Positions 1-9,126 of a stretch of DNA of 38,858 nt are shown here, piece after piece. The stretch's first letter is position 1. Each line of letters starts with the position of its first letter. A model generated the notes under the pieces. It was not told the origin of the DNA, ran no database searches, and worked only from the letters and a program-made list of their open reading frames with translations. Location of the stretch: the NCBI GenBank assembly GCA_024742605.1, contig JANSYC010000035.1, positions 1 through 38,858 on the forward strand, in the 5' to 3' direction. Position numbers and translations under genes: made by a program. Origin of the DNA: Alphaproteobacteria bacterium. Lineage in GTDB: Bacteria > Pseudomonadota > Alphaproteobacteria > Thalassobaculales > Thalassobaculaceae.

Positions 1-969
1 CATGCCGAGCCCACAGTTGAAGGTCCGCAGCATTTCCGGTCCCGCCACGCCACCCGCATTCTTGAGCCATCCGAATACCGGGTTGGGGCGCCAGGCACGG
101 AGATCGATCCGCATGGCCAGATCGTCGCCGTAGATCCGCGGAGGATTTTCGATCAGACCGCCGCCGGTGACATGAACCAGACCGTGCACGCCGCCGGTCT
201 TCAGGGCGGCGAGGCAGGGTTTCACATAGATCCGGGTGGGCGCCAGCAGGGCCTCCGCCAGGGTCTGGCTCTCATCGAACGGTGCGGGCGCGTCCCATGC
301 GGCCCCGGCCCGCTCGACGATCCGGCGCACCAGCGAGAACCCGTTGGAATGCACGCCAGAGGAGGGCAGACCCAGGACGACGTCGCCCGCCGCCACCTGA
401 TCGCGGGTCAGGATGTTCGCGCGTTCGGCGGCTCCGACCGAAAATCCGGCGAGATCGTAGTCTCCGTCGCTGTACATGCCCGGCATTTCCGCGGTCTCGC
501 CACCGATCAGGGCGCAGCCGGCCTGCCGGCAGCCTTCGGCGATTCCGGCGACCACGTCCCGTGCCACCTGGATTTCCAGATGTCCGGTTGCGTAGTAGTC
601 GAGAAACATCAGTGGTTCGGCGCCCTGCACCACCAGATCGTTGACGCACATGGCCACCAGATCGACACCGACACCGTCATGGCGCTTGGCCTCGATCGCA
701 ATTCGCAGTTTGGTGCCGACGCCATCGGTCGCGGCAACCAGCACCGGATCTGTAAAACCCGCGGCTCTGAGATCGAACAATCCGCCAAATCCGCCAAGAT
801 CCGCATCGGCGCCTGGACGACGGGTCGAGGCAGCCAGCGGCTTGATTGCGTCCACCAATGCGTTGCCTGCCTCAATATCGACACCGGCATCGCGGTAAGT
901 TAGGGGCGCGTTCCCGGACGCGTTTCGGGGTGGTTGATTGGGGTCGGCTGGGTTTATGGTCGCCTCCAA
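1..969 (-). CDS. purM: Phosphoribosylformylglycinamidine cyclo-ligase (AIR synthetase), 3' end cut by window
   Basis: This enzyme closes the imidazole ring in purine synthesis, converting FGAM to AIR with ATP in the cytoplasm. The minus-strand reading shows the PurM N-terminal signature [20 protein letters not shown], then GGFGGLFDL, the ATDGVGTKL loop, [20 protein letters not shown] and [11 protein letters not shown]. The last visible residues ([12 protein letters not shown]) lie near the family C-terminus, so perhaps 45-50 residues are missing at the left edge. The start is uncertain: no ATG lies in frame upstream of the conserved start, only TTG at 969 and GTG at 987, and neither has a strong ribosome binding site. 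The gene diverges from the DUF2066 gene. Confidence 0.93.
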   Translation of the reverse strand, partial: MEATINPADPNQPPRNASGNAPLTYRDAGVDIEAGNALVDAIKPLAASTRRPGADADLGGFGGLFDLRAAGFTDPVLVAATDGVGTKLRIAIEAKRHDGVGVDLVAMCVNDLVVQGAEPLMFLDYYATGHLEIQVARDVVAGIAEGCRQAGCALIGGETAEMPGMYSDGDYDLAGFSVGAAERANILTRDQVAAGDVVLGLPSSGVHSNGFSLVRRIVERAGAAWDAPAPFDESQTLAEALLAPTRIYVKPCLAALKTGGVHGLVHVTGGGLIENPPRIYGDDLAMRIDLRAWRPNPVFGWLKNAGGVAGPEMLRTFNCGLGM

Positions 970-1111
970 CAGATGCGGATCTGCCACAATCGGCTCACGA
1001 TCCGGGGGCGGTATAGCGCGAGCGGACGTGAAGGGCCATATCCTGATGGTATCGTATGGCGCACGGGAAGGATTGAATCGGATGCGGTCGGGAATTCCGG
1101 GAGGACGAACC

Positions 1112-2332
1112 ATGCTGGGACGGCTTGTTTTGATGGTCGTGCTGATGCTGTCGGCGACGCCGCTTTCGCAGCCGTTGGCCCAGGCTCCGGCTGCGGTGGA
1201 TCCCTATACGGTGCGCGACATTCGGGTCGATGCGACCGCGGATAATGCGGAGGCCGCGCGTGGCAATGCCGTCGCGCAGGGCCAGCGGCTCGCCTTCGAC
1301 CGGTTGATCGAGGCTCTGGTCCCGGCGGGGGAGCGCGGACAGGTGCCGGACGTGTCCGACCAGGAGCTGGCCCGTTTGATCCTGGGCTACGAAGTTCAGG
1401 AGGAGCGCACCTCCCCGACCCGTTATCTCGGCACTCTGAGCTTCGCGTTCTCGAAAACCCAGGTGACTGATCTGCTGCGCCAGTCCGGCGCGTCCTTCGC
1501 CGCCGGTACCCGGTCGGCGCTGCTGATCCTTCCGATCTTCGAGACCGGCGGCGGGCGGGTGCTTTGGGAGGAGCCAAATCCCTGGCGCGAGGCCTGGTAT
1601 CAGATCCCGGCGGGGGGGTCGGTGCCGACGGTGCTGCCGTTCGGAGATATTGCGGACATCAGGGACGTCTCGACCGGGCAGGCGCTGTCCGGCGATCGCG
1701 ATGCCCTGATGAAACTGGCGAAGCGCTATGACGCGGACGGAGCGGCCGTGGTTTCGCTCTCGCCGCGCGCCGGCGGGGAGGCCCAATTGACCGTGCGCCG
1801 GATCGGACCCGAGGGCCTTGGCGCAATGCTGGTCGAGACGGTTCAGTTGGGCGATTCTGCGACCGAGGCTGAGCGGCTGAAGCCGGCCGTCGAACGCACG
1901 ATCGCGCTTTTGGATGAGGAATGGCGACAAGACAATCTGGTGCAGCCGGGCGTTGAGACCAAGGTTCCGGTGGTCGTGCCGATCGATTCCATGGCGCGCT
2001 GGGTCGAGATTCGGCGCGCTCTGGACGGAGCCTCCATCGTGCCGCGCTACGAGGTCCTGCAACTGACTCGGTCGATGGCTGCGGTCGACCTGTTCGTGAA
2101 TGGGACTGTCGAGAGCGCCGAGGCAGCTCTGGCCCGCCGAAATCTGGAGTTTGTATCGACCTACCAAGGCCTCGTTCTTAAGCAGTTCGGGCAAATCATG
2201 CCGTTTGAGCGTACGCAACCGGGTGTATCACCGGCCCTGACGGCGCCATCGTGGCCGAGCGGTGACGCGCCGTCCGCTCCTGCTCCCGGAACACCGGCTC
2301 CGGCAACCGGCGGAGTCCGCTCTGGTGGGTGA
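1112..2332 (+). CDS. DUF2066 family secreted protein
   Basis: About 406 residues. The start at 1112 is chosen because a GGGAGGACG ribosome binding site lies just upstream and the product then begins directly with a signal peptide ([25 protein letters not shown]). An upstream in-frame ATG at 1082 would bury the signal peptide. The mature part begins [22 protein letters not shown] and continues with features typical of DUF2066, a family of unknown function common in proteobacteria. The C-terminus is a low-complexity Pro/Ala/Gly tail. It lies upstream of an AI-2E family transporter gene and HdaA, probably in one transcription unit. Function is unknown; a periplasmic location is inferred from the signal peptide. 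Confidence 0.85.
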   Translation: MLGRLVLMVVLMLSATPLSQPLAQAPAAVDPYTVRDIRVDATADNAEAARGNAVAQGQRLAFDRLIEALVPAGERGQVPDVSDQELARLILGYEVQEERTSPTRYLGTLSFAFSKTQVTDLLRQSGASFAAGTRSALLILPIFETGGGRVLWEEPNPWREAWYQIPAGGSVPTVLPFGDIADIRDVSTGQALSGDRDALMKLAKRYDADGAAVVSLSPRAGGEAQLTVRRIGPEGLGAMLVETVQLGDSATEAERLKPAVERTIALLDEEWRQDNLVQPGVETKVPVVVPIDSMARWVEIRRALDGASIVPRYEVLQLTRSMAAVDLFVNGTVESAEAALARRNLEFVSTYQGLVLKQFGQIMPFERTQPGVSPALTAPSWPSGDAPSAPAPGTPAPATGGVRSGG

Positions 2333-2345
2333 GGGGTGGTCCGTC

Positions 2346-2393
2346 ATGCCTGAGTCTGAACGTCCCGAGCGAAACCACGGCGCCGGTCTATGA
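2346..2393 (+). CDS. Possible 15-residue leader ORF coupled to the downstream transporter
   Basis: A small ORF (MPESERPERNHGAGL) starts with ATG at 2346, about 9 bases after a GAGGGGTGG ribosome-binding-like stretch that itself begins at the DUF2066 stop codon. Its TGA overlaps the ATG of the transporter gene in the arrangement ATGA (2390-2393). The transporter start has no clear ribosome binding site of its own, so coupled re-initiation is plausible. The ORF is short and could be chance; the arrangement is the only support. Confidence 0.35.
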   Translation: MPESERPERNHGAGL

Positions 2394-3499
2394 CCAGTCG
2401 CGAGCGCACATGGTTCTGGATCGGCTTCCTGGTCCTGCTGACGGTCGGAGTCTACATCCTGCGCGACGTGCTTTTGCCGTTCGTGGCCGGCATGGCTGTG
2501 GCCTATTTCCTGGACCCCGTGGTCGACAGGCTGGAACGTCTGAAGGTGAGCCGAGGGCTCGGCACACTGATCGTCTTGACCGGGTTCTTCTTGGCCCTGC
2601 TCGGCGCGATCCTTTTGTTGATCCCATTGGTTCAGGCGCAGGTCGGACGGCTGTCCGAAGTTCTACCAGAGTATTCCCAGCGACTGCAGGTCGAGTTGGA
2701 ACCTCTCGTCACCTTCGTTCAGAAGATGATCGAGGACGGAGACGCACAGACAAAGATCCCGGATGTCGCCGGGACCGTGTTCAACTGGGTCGGGGGGCTG
2801 GCCGGTCGGGTGATCAGCGGCGGGTTGGCCGTCGCGAACCTGTTGTCGCTGCTGGTCATCACGCCGATCGTATCATTCTACCTCCTGCGCGACTGGGATC
2901 GGATCATCGAAACGATCGATGGCTGGCTGCCGCGCGCCCAGGCGGAGGAAATCCGGGAGCAGGCCGGATTGATCGACGAGACCCTCGCGGCCTTCGTGCG
3001 GGGACAGGGTACCGTGTGTATCGCCCTGGGATCGTTCTACGCGATCGGGCTGTCCCTGGCCGGGTTGGATTTCGGCCTAGTGATCGGACTGTTCGCGGGG
3101 TTGATCTCCTTTGTTCCCTTTGTGGGCACCATCGTCGGCGGCGTCCTGTCGGTCGGCTTGGCAGTGGCGCAGTTCTCTGGATGGGAAATGGTCGTGGTCG
3201 TGGCCGCGATTTTCGTCGCGGGACAAACCATCGAAGGCAATTTCCTGACCCCGAACCTGGTTGGAGACGCAGTCGGCCTGCATCCGGTTTGGGTCATATT
3301 CGCGCTTTTGGCGGGTGGGGCCCTGTTCGGGTTCGTCGGGGTGCTGCTGGCGGTCCCGGTGGCGGCTGTGATCGGTGTGCTGACCCGGTACGCATTGGGG
3401 CGATACCTGAACAGCGCCTTGCACACGCACGGAATTCCGCCGGCGGACGAACCCGATGCGCCAGAAGCTGAACGGTCTGTAGAGGACCGGAAGGCGTGA
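2390..3499 (+). CDS. AI-2E family (PerM/YhhT-type) membrane transporter
   Basis: 369 residues with several strongly hydrophobic segments. An N-terminal pair (FWIGFLVLLTVGVYIL and LLPFVAGMAVAYFLDPVVD) is typical of the AI-2E/PerM family. A soluble central part (about residues 75-160) follows, then FGLVIGLFAGLISFVPFVGTI and the EGNFLTPNLVGDAVGLHPVWVIFALLAGGALFGFVGVLLAVPVAA region, which is the most conserved part of the family. Members have been linked to autoinducer export or Na+/H+ antiport; the substrate here cannot be told from sequence. The stop codon overlaps the HdaA start (GTGA), so the two are translationally coupled. Confidence 0.9.
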   Translation: MTSRERTWFWIGFLVLLTVGVYILRDVLLPFVAGMAVAYFLDPVVDRLERLKVSRGLGTLIVLTGFFLALLGAILLLIPLVQAQVGRLSEVLPEYSQRLQVELEPLVTFVQKMIEDGDAQTKIPDVAGTVFNWVGGLAGRVISGGLAVANLLSLLVITPIVSFYLLRDWDRIIETIDGWLPRAQAEEIREQAGLIDETLAAFVRGQGTVCIALGSFYAIGLSLAGLDFGLVIGLFAGLISFVPFVGTIVGGVLSVGLAVAQFSGWEMVVVVAAIFVAGQTIEGNFLTPNLVGDAVGLHPVWVIFALLAGGALFGFVGVLLAVPVAAVIGVLTRYALGRYLNSALHTHGIPPADEPDAPEAERSVEDRKA

Positions 3500-4194
3500 A
3501 TTCCGAGACACAAATGACGTTCGGCTTCGGATTCCGTCCGGCGCTGGGGCGCGCGGACTTTCTGGTCTCTGAGTGCAATCGGGATGCGGCGCTCTGGATC
3601 GACCGCTGGCCCGACTGGCCGGCACCGGGACGGGGCTTGGTGATCGCGGGCCCTCCGGAAAGCGGCAAGAGTCATTTGGGAGCGGTCTGGCGGGCGCGGT
3701 CGGGGGCGGTGGATATCGCGGCGTCCAGCCTGTCGGTCTCGGCGGTCCCTGACGCCCTCGGGGTCGCATCCGATGCGCTGATCGACGGCCTTGATGTCCG
3801 AGCTTCGGACGAGGCACTGTTTCATCTCTACAACATGGTCGCGGAGCGGGGCGGCTCGATCCTGATCCTGACCCGAGTCCCGCCCGCCCGGCTGGAGATC
3901 GCCCTTCCCGATCTGGCGTCGCGCCTTGCAACCCTTCCCGTTGTGACGATCGGAGTGCCGGACGAGGCCTTGCTGGCCGGGGTGCTATCGAAACACTTCG
4001 CGGATCGGCAAGTCACCGTGCACGAAGATGTTCTGGCCTATCTGGTGCCGCGCATGGAACGGTCTTTCGAAGGTGCGAGACGGTTGGCCGTGCGGCTTGA
4101 CGCGCTCGCAATGGCGGAAGGCAAGCCGGTCACGAAACGTCTGGCCCGTCGCGCCCTGGACGAACAGGGGACGGACGGCGTATCCGAAGACTGA
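3496..4194 (+). CDS. hdaA: HdaA-like DnaA-family regulator of replication initiation
   Basis: 232 residues starting at GTG 3496, overlapping the upstream stop by 4 bases. The order of motifs is that of the DnaA AAA+ core without the DNA-binding domain: FRPALGRADFLVSECNRDA at the N-terminus, the P-loop GPPESGKSHL (about residues 53-62), a weakened Walker B (IDGLD), a box VII-like LASRL arginine, and the sensor 2 region RSFEGARRLAVRLDALA. Hda-type proteins act with the DNA polymerase clamp to stimulate ATP hydrolysis by DnaA and so prevent re-initiation. Loss of the second Walker B acid is also seen in other Hda proteins. Its place after a PerM-type gene and before ppk appears conserved in related bacteria (from memory, not checked). 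Confidence 0.85.
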   Translation: MNSETQMTFGFGFRPALGRADFLVSECNRDAALWIDRWPDWPAPGRGLVIAGPPESGKSHLGAVWRARSGAVDIAASSLSVSAVPDALGVASDALIDGLDVRASDEALFHLYNMVAERGGSILILTRVPPARLEIALPDLASRLATLPVVTIGVPDEALLAGVLSKHFADRQVTVHEDVLAYLVPRMERSFEGARRLAVRLDALAMAEGKPVTKRLARRALDEQGTDGVSED

Positions 4195-4231
4195 GAATCG
4201 ATAGAACTGAACCACAGAAAGGGAGAACCCC

Positions 4232-5011
4232 ATGGATTTGGGTATCAAAGGCAAGAAGGCGGTTGTCTGCGCCGCCAGCAAGGGGCTTGGCAAGGGATCT
4301 GCATTGGCGCTGGCGCGGGAGGGCGTGGATCTGGTGATCAATTCCCGGACCGAGGAAACGCTTGAGGCGACGGCGGACGAAATTCGGAAAGAGACCGGGG
4401 CAAATGTGGTCGCGGTGGCGTGCGACATCACGACACCCGAGGGCCGGGCCGCCGTTCTGGAGGCTGCTGGCGACGTCGATATTCTGGTGAACAATGCGGG
4501 CGGTCCGCCGCCGGGCAATTTTCGGGATTGGACGCCGGAGGACTGGCACAAGGCATTGAACGCCAACATGATCACCCCGATCGAGCTGATCAAGGCGACC
4601 GTGGACGGCATGATCGACCGGAAATTCGGACGGGTGGTGAACATCACCTCGGCGGCCGTGAAGTCGCCGATTCCGATCCTCGGTCTTTCGAACGGGGCCC
4701 GGACCGGTCTGACCGGTTTCATCGCCGGCCTAAGCCGTGAGACGGTCGCACACAACGTCACCATCAACGGCCTGCTGCCGGGTCCGTTCGATACCGATCG
4801 GCTGCGGGGCAATCTGAAGCTTCAGGCGGAAAAGGCCGGCAAGTCTTATGACGAGTTCGCAGCCTCTCAAGCGGCGGTGAATCCGGCGGGACGCTTCGGC
4901 AACGCCGACGAGTTCGGCGCTTTCTGCGCCTTCATGTGCAGTGCCCATGCGGGCTTCATGACCGGCCAGAACATCGTTCTGGACGGCGGTGCCTACCGCG
5001 GGACCCTTTAG
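4232..5011 (+). CDS. SDR-family oxidoreductase-like protein with altered active site
   Basis: 259 residues; the start follows AAGGGAGAACCCC, a good ribosome binding site. The Rossmann start is CAASKGLGKGSALALAREG, followed by NNAGGPPPG and VVNITSAAVK, so the fold is that of a short-chain dehydrogenase close to FabG-type 3-oxoacyl-ACP reductases. The catalytic pattern S-x12-Y-x3-K is not kept. Counting from the Ser in NITS, the Tyr position is Ser and the Lys position is Arg (in LGLSNGARTG). The first Gly of the NAD motif is also Ala. This matches a known BKR-like SDR subgroup with imperfect motifs. Substrate and activity are unknown. Confidence 0.85.
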   Translation: MDLGIKGKKAVVCAASKGLGKGSALALAREGVDLVINSRTEETLEATADEIRKETGANVVAVACDITTPEGRAAVLEAAGDVDILVNNAGGPPPGNFRDWTPEDWHKALNANMITPIELIKATVDGMIDRKFGRVVNITSAAVKSPIPILGLSNGARTGLTGFIAGLSRETVAHNVTINGLLPGPFDTDRLRGNLKLQAEKAGKSYDEFAASQAAVNPAGRFGNADEFGAFCAFMCSAHAGFMTGQNIVLDGGAYRGTL

Positions 5012-5043
5012 TCGGGGCCGGGCGGCGGATTTATAACGCCGCG

Positions 5044-5061
5044 ATGTCACGCCAGTGTCAC
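5044..5061 (+). promoter_or_regulatory. Pho-box-like direct repeat upstream of ppk
   Basis: ATGTCAC (5044-5050) and GTGTCAC (5055-5061) are separated by 4 bases, an 11-base period. This is the 7-4-7 arrangement of PhoB binding sites (CTGTCAT repeats). The first base of each repeat differs from the consensus and the spacer is GC-rich rather than AT-rich. The site lies 132 bases before the ppk start. Phosphate-starvation control of ppk is known in other bacteria, which gives the match some biological sense. Confidence 0.4.
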
Positions 5062-5090
5062 GCTCGAGGCGTAAACCTCGGGCGTGGCGC
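5055..5090 (+). promoter_or_regulatory. Long RNA hairpin in the ppk leader
   Basis: Bases 5055-5069 pair with 5076-5090 over 15 positions around the loop CGTAAA. Twelve are Watson-Crick pairs and three are G-U pairs (5056/5089, 5058/5087, 5064/5081). The G-U pairs form only in a plus-strand transcript, so the structure points to RNA read toward ppk or read out of the SDR gene. No T-tract follows, so it is not a standard intrinsic terminator. It overlaps the second half of the Pho-box-like repeat. Confidence 0.5.
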
Positions 5091-5192
5091 GGTGACACGC
5101 TCGGCGATATCTGGTATCGCCCGGGGACCGTCTGAGAAGAGGTGGAACCTCGCCACCGGGGCGAAAGCCGAAAGGGCGAGAGAGGACCTGTC

Positions 5193-7406
5193 ATGACCGA
5201 CCAGACCACACGCGCGAGATCTTCCAGGAAACGCAGCACCGACGCACCCGTGGAGGCGGCACCGGAGACGGCTGCTGCGCCCGAGTCCGAGTCATCGGCG
5301 ATTTCGATGCATGAGCCGAACCGGTTCATCAACCGCGAACTCTCGTGGCTGGCGTTCAACGGCCGGGTGCTGGAAGAAGCCTTGAACGAACTCAACCCGT
5401 TGCTGGAGCGGTTGCGGTTCATCGCGATCTCGGCTTCCAACCTGGACGAATTCTATATGGTTCGGGTGGCTGGTCTGAAAGGCATGGTGAAGGCGGGCGT
5501 GACGTCCCCCAGCGAGGACGGGCTGAGCCCGGCGCAGCAGCTGGCGGCGATCACCGCTGCCGTGTCGTCCCTGATGTCCGAGCAGCAGGTCTGTCTTCAC
5601 GCATTACGCAAGGAACTGAAGACGGCCGATTTTCATTTGGTGGAGACGGAGGAGACCGATCAGGCCGATCGGGACTATCTGGCAACGATCTTCAACGAGC
5701 ACATCTTCCCGATCCTGACGCCGCTTGCGATCGATCCCGCCCATCCCTTCCCGTTCATTCCTAACAAGGGAATGTGCCTGGCGATGAGCCTGCGCAGCCC
5801 GGATGCGGAGATGCAGGCATTGATCCAACTGCCGCATCAGATCGGCCGTTTCGTGCGTCTGCCGGGTGACACCATCCGCTTCATCGCGATGGAGCAGGTG
5901 ATCTTGATGTTCGTGGAACGCCTGTTCCCCCGGTTCAAAGTGATCGGGCAGGGGGTGTTCCGGGTGATCCGGGACAGCGAGATGGAAATCGACGAAGAAG
6001 CCGAGGATCTGGTGCTGTCGTTCGAGACCGCCCTGAAGGCGCGGCGGCGCGGCAACGTGATCCGGTTGGCGGTCGATCGCGCCATGCCGGAGCGGCTGAA
6101 GAAGCTTGTGATCAATGAGCTGAACGTGGCGGAGCAGGACGTGTTCGCTCTGGAAGAGATGGTCGGATTGGCCGATCTCAACCAGTTGATCGTGAACGAG
6201 CGGCCGGAGCTGCTATGGACGCCTTTCAACGCACGTTTTCCGGAACGGATCCGGGATTTCGGCGGCGATTGTTTCGCGGCTATCCGGTCCAAGGATATCG
6301 TGGTCCACCATCCCTACGAAAGTTTCGATGTGGTGGTTGATTTCGTCCGTCAGGCGGCGGCCGACCCGAACGTGGTCGCCATCAAGCAGACCGTTTACCG
6401 GACCAGTAAAGGCAGTCCGATCGTCAAGGCGTTGATTGAAGCAGCCGAAGCCGGAAAATCGGTCACGGCGATGGTCGAACTCAAGGCCCGGTTCGATGAA
6501 GAGGCAAATATCCGGCTGTCACGGGATCTTGAGCGGGCCGGGGTTCAGGTGGTCTACGGTTTCGTGAATCTGAAGACACACGCGAAGATCTCGATGGTGG
6601 TCCGTCGTGAGGGCTCCAATCTGCGGACTTATGTTCATTTCGGAACCGGCAACTACCACCCGATCACGGCCAAGATCTACACCGACCTGTCGTTCTTCAC
6701 CTGCGACCCTGCCTTGTGCCGGGATGCAAGCCGCATGTTCAACTACATGACCGGCTACGCGAAGCCGGAGCAGATGGACAAGCTGGCATTGTCGCCTCTG
6801 ACCTTGGGCAGCACGCTGCTGGACAATATTCAGGCGGAGATCGAGCACGCCAAGGCCGGCCGGCCGGCGGCGATTTGGGGAAAGATGAACTCGATCGTCG
6901 ATCCGGTCCTGATCGATGCACTTTACGCGGCAAGTCGGGAGGGGGTGCAGATCGATTTGATCGTGCGTGGCATCTGTTGCCTGCGTCCGGGCGTGCCTGG
7001 GCTCTCGGAGAACATTCGCGTGCGCTCCATTGTCGGACGTTTTCTGGAGCACAGCCGCATCGTGGCCTTCGGCGACGGGCACAAGCTGCCGTCCGACGAG
7101 GCGAAGGTCTACATCTCATCGGCGGATTGGATGCAACGGAATCTTTACCGGCGTGTGGAACACTTGGTCCCGATCGAGAATCCGACAGTTCATCGTCAAG
7201 TACTGGACCAGATCATGGTTGCGAACCTCAAGGACCAGACCAACAGTTGGATCCTCCAAGCCGACGGCAACTATCGCCGGGTTCCGTTTGGACCGGAGGA
7301 TTTCTCGGCCCATACCTATTTCATGACCAACCCGAGCCTGTCGGGACGGGGTAGCGCGCTCAAGGGCGATGTTCCACAGCCGATCGACGATATGGAGCGC
7401 GTGTGA
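5193..7406 (+). CDS. ppk: Polyphosphate kinase 1
   Basis: About 737 residues from ATG 5193, chosen because GAGAGAGGACC lies at the right distance; an in-frame ATG at 5142 would add 17 non-conserved residues. The enzyme reversibly moves the ATP gamma-phosphate to polyphosphate. Signatures include [20 protein letters not shown] and the [12 protein letters not shown] segment of the N domain, NPFIP-like [47 protein letters not shown], and the catalytic histidine in [13 protein letters not shown] followed by [11 protein letters not shown]. The first 45 residues are a charged, Ala-rich extension. The stop codon overlaps the ppx start, tying synthesis and breakdown of polyphosphate together. Confidence 0.97.
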   Translation: MTDQTTRARSSRKRSTDAPVEAAPETAAAPESESSAISMHEPNRFINRELSWLAFNGRVLEEALNELNPLLERLRFIAISASNLDEFYMVRVAGLKGMVKAGVTSPSEDGLSPAQQLAAITAAVSSLMSEQQVCLHALRKELKTADFHLVETEETDQADRDYLATIFNEHIFPILTPLAIDPAHPFPFIPNKGMCLAMSLRSPDAEMQALIQLPHQIGRFVRLPGDTIRFIAMEQVILMFVERLFPRFKVIGQGVFRVIRDSEMEIDEEAEDLVLSFETALKARRRGNVIRLAVDRAMPERLKKLVINELNVAEQDVFALEEMVGLADLNQLIVNERPELLWTPFNARFPERIRDFGGDCFAAIRSKDIVVHHPYESFDVVVDFVRQAAADPNVVAIKQTVYRTSKGSPIVKALIEAAEAGKSVTAMVELKARFDEEANIRLSRDLERAGVQVVYGFVNLKTHAKISMVVRREGSNLRTYVHFGTGNYHPITAKIYTDLSFFTCDPALCRDASRMFNYMTGYAKPEQMDKLALSPLTLGSTLLDNIQAEIEHAKAGRPAAIWGKMNSIVDPVLIDALYAASREGVQIDLIVRGICCLRPGVPGLSENIRVRSIVGRFLEHSRIVAFGDGHKLPSDEAKVYISSADWMQRNLYRRVEHLVPIENPTVHRQVLDQIMVANLKDQTNSWILQADGNYRRVPFGPEDFSAHTYFMTNPSLSGRGSALKGDVPQPIDDMERV

Positions 7407-9016
7407 CGTCTGACGCCACGATGAGTGCCGATCCCGAGGACCAAGTCGCTTCGGATCGGTCTCCCGCCAAGATACCGGGTCAAGACCCCCGGACTGTCGA
7501 AATGGGCCGCAACGACCGGGTTGGCGTCCTGGATATCGGCTCGAACTCCGTCCGCCTTGTCGTGTACGACAACGCTGGCAGATCCCCGATTCCGGTCTTC
7601 AACGAGAAGGCCTTGTGTGGCTTGGGGCGCGGGGTCAGCGACACCGGGCTCCTGCCGACCGACGGGATGGCCTCGGCGGTCATGAATATCGATCGGTTCT
7701 CGCAGATTTCCCGGGCCATGCGCGTTCGCCGTTTGGACGTGGTGGCCACATCGGCGGTACGCGATGCCGAAAATGGCCCAGGATTCGTGGGCCAGATCGA
7801 ACGTCAGCTTCAGCATCCGGTGCGGGTGATCGACGGTGCGGAAGAAGCACGCCTAGCTGCACTTGGCGTGCTGAGCGCCTTTCCGGATGCAGACGGCGTG
7901 GTCGGCGATCTGGGAGGCGGCAGCCTGGAACTGATCGATGTCGGCTCGAACGCCCTTGGCGCCAAGGGACTGGGCGCGCATGTCACCATGCCGGTCGGCC
8001 CTTTGCGCCTGGGGCTGGTCGAGAGCGGCCAACGCCGGAAGTTCACGCAAATCATCGACCGGCATTTGGATGCGGCGGCCTGGCTGAAGAGCTTGAACGG
8101 CCGCACCTTGTTTGCCGTCGGGGGGGCATGGCGGAGCATCGCGAAGGCGCATATGAGCATCGTGCAGCATCCGATCGAGGTGATTCACGGCTACACGGTC
8201 TCGCGCGAGATCTTTTCCGAATTCCTGACGGATCTCGGTCAGATGTCATCCAAGGCGATCCGGTCGATCGACGGAGTATCCCGCCGGCGGGCCGATACCC
8301 TGCCGACTGCGGCCCTGGTGCTTCAGCGGGTGCTGTTGCGGGGAAAACCCAAGGACGTGAAGTTCTCGGCCTTCGGGTTGCGGGAAGGGTGTCTCTACGA
8401 CCATCTGAACGCCGAGCAGCGTGCTCAGGACCCGTTGCTGCAGGCGGGGGCCGAGATTGCGCGGGAAACGAACCGGTTCTCGCCTCATCCGGAGACCATC
8501 TTCGGGTGGCTTGAACCGTTGTTCCCGAATATGGACAGGGCCGACGACCGCCTGATCCGTGCATTGTGCATGCTGAGCGATATCGGCTGGAGCGAACATC
8601 CCAGCTACCGCGGCGAGCACGCGTTCCTTCGGGTTCTGCGGATGCCGGTCGCGGGTCTGGATCATGCCGATCGGGTGTTCCTCGGCTTGGGAGTGCTGGC
8701 CCGCTATTCCGGCGGGGTGAACCTGCGAGAAGCCGAGAAGGTCATCGGCCTCCTTCTGGAGGGGCGGCGCGACCTGGCCATTCGGGTCGGCTTGGCGTTG
8801 CGCCTTTGCCTCACCTTGTCCGGCGGCGCCACGAACCTGCTGCGGCGGACCCGGATCAGACCCCATGCCGACGGGTTCGAGCTGTCCCTTACCGGTGATG
8901 CCATGATGCTGATGGGGGATGTGGTCGAGCGACGGGTTGCGTCCCTTTCACAGGCGCTCGGGCAGCCTATCCTGATCACCGAGCGCAAGGGCAAGACGCG
9001 AAAGGGTGCGTCCTGA
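7403..9016 (+). CDS. ppx: Exopolyphosphatase / GppA-type phosphatase
   Basis: 537 residues from GTG 7403, overlapping the ppk stop (GTGA); ATG 7421 is an alternative. The actin-like ASKHA nucleotide-binding fold is shown by [41 protein letters not shown] and [16 protein letters not shown]-terminal HD-like helical region ([16 protein letters not shown], then [13 protein letters not shown]) follows. The Ppx/GppA family removes terminal phosphate from polyphosphate or cleaves pppGpp, and sequence alone does not separate the two. The overlap with ppk favours polyphosphate as substrate. Confidence 0.93.
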   Translation: MTSDATMSADPEDQVASDRSPAKIPGQDPRTVEMGRNDRVGVLDIGSNSVRLVVYDNAGRSPIPVFNEKALCGLGRGVSDTGLLPTDGMASAVMNIDRFSQISRAMRVRRLDVVATSAVRDAENGPGFVGQIERQLQHPVRVIDGAEEARLAALGVLSAFPDADGVVGDLGGGSLELIDVGSNALGAKGLGAHVTMPVGPLRLGLVESGQRRKFTQIIDRHLDAAAWLKSLNGRTLFAVGGAWRSIAKAHMSIVQHPIEVIHGYTVSREIFSEFLTDLGQMSSKAIRSIDGVSRRRADTLPTAALVLQRVLLRGKPKDVKFSAFGLREGCLYDHLNAEQRAQDPLLQAGAEIARETNRFSPHPETIFGWLEPLFPNMDRADDRLIRALCMLSDIGWSEHPSYRGEHAFLRVLRMPVAGLDHADRVFLGLGVLARYSGGVNLREAEKVIGLLLEGRRDLAIRVGLALRLCLTLSGGATNLLRRTRIRPHADGFELSLTGDAMMLMGDVVERRVASLSQALGQPILITERKGKTRKGAS

Positions 9017-9126
9017 ATTCAGATCGGACATCAGGTTCCAAAAGGTTCGGCGTTGCGAATCTGCGCGAACCATTTGGGGGCCGAAACTCAGGGTCGCTGG
9101 GCGATTTCTAAGGATCGGATTTCGTT

